Of a stretch of DNA of 6,008 bases, positions 4,885 through 6,008 are shown one piece after another. The position numbers and the translations under genes were made by a program. The stretch covers positions 1-6,008 of the forward strand of contig CAJXTM010000277.1 of assembly GCA_913061385.1 (NCBI GenBank). Direction: 5' to 3'. The stretch is from an uncultured Rhodopirellula sp. (GTDB taxonomy: Bacteria; Planctomycetota; Planctomycetia; Pirellulales; Pirellulaceae). The notes under the pieces were generated by a model. It did not search any database and was not told the origin of the DNA. It worked only from the letters and a program-made list of their open reading frames with translations. How positions within the stretch are numbered: the stretch's first letter is position 1; each line of letters begins with the position of its first letter.

Positions 4885-6008
4885 ACGCTCGTTTAGCAAG
4901 AATCGAGTTGGCTGCTCGCAGACCACTGTCCATGGCGCCCTCAATGCTTGGCGTTTGGAAATGGTCTCCACAGAGATAAGTGTTTTCGCGATCTTCAACT
5001 TCGGGTGATCGGATTACATTAGCGATGTCCATCAGGGGAAGCCCATAGGGAATCTGGTAGGTTTGGATCAATTCCCATTGGTTGACCTGGTCACCAAACC
5101 AGTCTGTTAATTGCTCTTTGACGAGTGGTTCAATTTCTTCGCTACTTTTCCCGTCGTGTGAGCTGAGGGAGACTGAGATCAAAGAGTTTTGGGGCGGGGC
5201 ATATTCTTCAGCGACATTGCTGATAATGGTGGCTGTCTGGATTGGTCCGTTCTCGTCGCCGCGGAGAATCAAGCTCTTGTATTTCTGGTCACATCGTGGG
5301 CTGGAATAGTACAGCGTTGTGGTCTCATTCCATGATGTTTTCATCTGCGGAAGATCAAGTAAGCTGGCTGCTGCGTTGCTTTCGGTTGCGATGACAACGT
5401 GGTCACCTGAAAGTGAGTCGCCATTGGATAAAAGGATACGTTTTCCATCCAGCTGAACAGCAGCGGACTGTAAGTTAATCGATCCATGCGGCAATTGTTC
5501 TGCCAATTGTCTTGGAATTGCTGCCATGCCATCTGCGGGAACAGCGATGTCCCCTAAAGAGAACATCCTAAAGACGAACTCCAGCATTCGGCTAGAAACG
5601 GAGAGGTTTTCATCTAGAAACACACCGCCGATGAATGGGCGAAAGAACTGGTCCAGCATACGATCCGAAAATCCAAAGTCACGCAAATATTGCTCTGTGG
5701 TTGTGTGTGGACGCTCGTAAAGGTCTGACAGTGAACCGCGACAGGTTTTGCTTCTTAGACGCCAAATTCGTAATTTGTCGGAAAGTGAGCCAACCGGATT
5801 CGTAGCAGTTGACCATGCTTTACCTGGGTTACGCCACGGATCGGCTAACTCAGTGAATCGACCTGAGTGCCTGATCAGTGCACCCGGTTCGAATGGCCGT
5901 AATCGGAGAGCGGGGTAGTCCAGCAGTTGCTGACAGCTTGGATACGCAGTTAACAGCACCTGGAATCCCACGTCCAAAGTGAAGCCGTCAATGACATCGG
6001 ACCGGACC
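4877..6008 (-). CDS. FAD-dependent amine-oxidase/phytoene-desaturase-like oxidoreductase, N-terminally truncated by window end
   Basis: The frame stays open to the right edge. Reading past the apparent TTG start at 5975-5977 adds ten in-family residues, VRSDVIDGFT, directly before LDVGFQVLLTAYP, so that TTG is not the real start. The visible part is 376 residues. About 35-45 N-terminal residues with the GxGxxG dinucleotide-binding motif and the GGR motif should lie beyond 6008. Landmarks in visible numbering are DVGFQVLLTAYP at 12-23, FFRPFIGGVFLD at 121-132, PADGMAAIPRQLA at 157-169, VVIATES at 204-210 and the C-terminal FAD-contact motif YLCGDHFQTPSIEGAMDSG at 344-362. The fold is that of flavin amine oxidases, phytoene desaturases and protoporphyrinogen oxidases. 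Close relatives carry generic names, so the substrate is open: a carotenoid/isoprenoid or tetrapyrrole oxidation is possible but unproven. There is no membrane anchor in the visible part. Its stop overlaps the converging TPR-like tail by eight bases. Confidence 0.9.
   Translation of the reverse strand, partial: VRSDVIDGFTLDVGFQVLLTAYPSCQQLLDYPALRLRPFEPGALIRHSGRFTELADPWRNPGKAWSTATNPVGSLSDKLRIWRLRSKTCRGSLSDLYERPHTTTEQYLRDFGFSDRMLDQFFRPFIGGVFLDENLSVSSRMLEFVFRMFSLGDIAVPADGMAAIPRQLAEQLPHGSINLQSAAVQLDGKRILLSNGDSLSGDHVVIATESNAAASLLDLPQMKTSWNETTTLYYSSPRCDQKYKSLILRGDENGPIQTATIISNVAEEYAPPQNSLISVSLSSHDGKSSEEIEPLVKEQLTDWFGDQVNQWELIQTYQIPYGLPLMDIANVIRSPEVEDRENTYLCGDHFQTPSIEGAMDSGLRAANSILAKRASI

Overview
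The window looks like the end of a draft-genome contig from a planctomycete, probably Pirellulaceae-like. This is an inference. It rests on a secreted ThuA-DUF1080 fusion of a kind common in Planctomycetota and Verrucomicrobiota, on a poorly conserved secreted protein with a TPR-like C-terminal half, on moderate GC content, and on several genes lacking an obvious Shine-Dalgarno sequence. Bases 1-46 are not genomic: they are a leftover Illumina Nextera adapter (end of P7, an 8-base i7 index, and the transposon end). Everything to the left of the true insert is therefore lost.

Layout. (i) 47-860, minus strand: hemB, porphobilinogen synthase, with its C-terminus cut off by the adapter junction. 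(ii) 861-1093: a divergent intergenic region. (iii) 1094-2614, plus strand: an exported ThuA-like + DUF1080 (3-keto-disaccharide hydrolase) protein. (iv) 2615-3002: about 390 bases with no convincing gene, holding two weak hairpins and an 18-base imperfect palindrome. (v) 3003-4884, plus strand: what reads as one long secreted or lipid-anchored protein with a TPR-like C-terminal half, split into three pieces by an in-frame TAA (4113-4115) and a one-base frameshift near 4668. (vi) 4877-6008, minus strand: a FAD-dependent amine-oxidase/phytoene-desaturase-like oxidoreductase, running off the right edge before its N-terminal dinucleotide-binding motif and meeting the broken gene tail to tail with an 8-base overlap.

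How the genes relate. There is no clear shared operon. hemB makes the tetrapyrrole precursor porphobilinogen. The FAD enzyme belongs to a superfamily that includes protoporphyrinogen oxidases and carotenoid desaturases, but it is 4 kb away and a heme link is only a possibility. The ThuA-DUF1080 protein probably acts outside the cytoplasm on 3-keto sugars. I found no mobile element, CRISPR array, tRNA, rRNA or phage/defence system. The most notable points are the adapter contamination and the multiply interrupted TPR-like gene. The first makes sequencing or assembly error a serious alternative explanation for the second.
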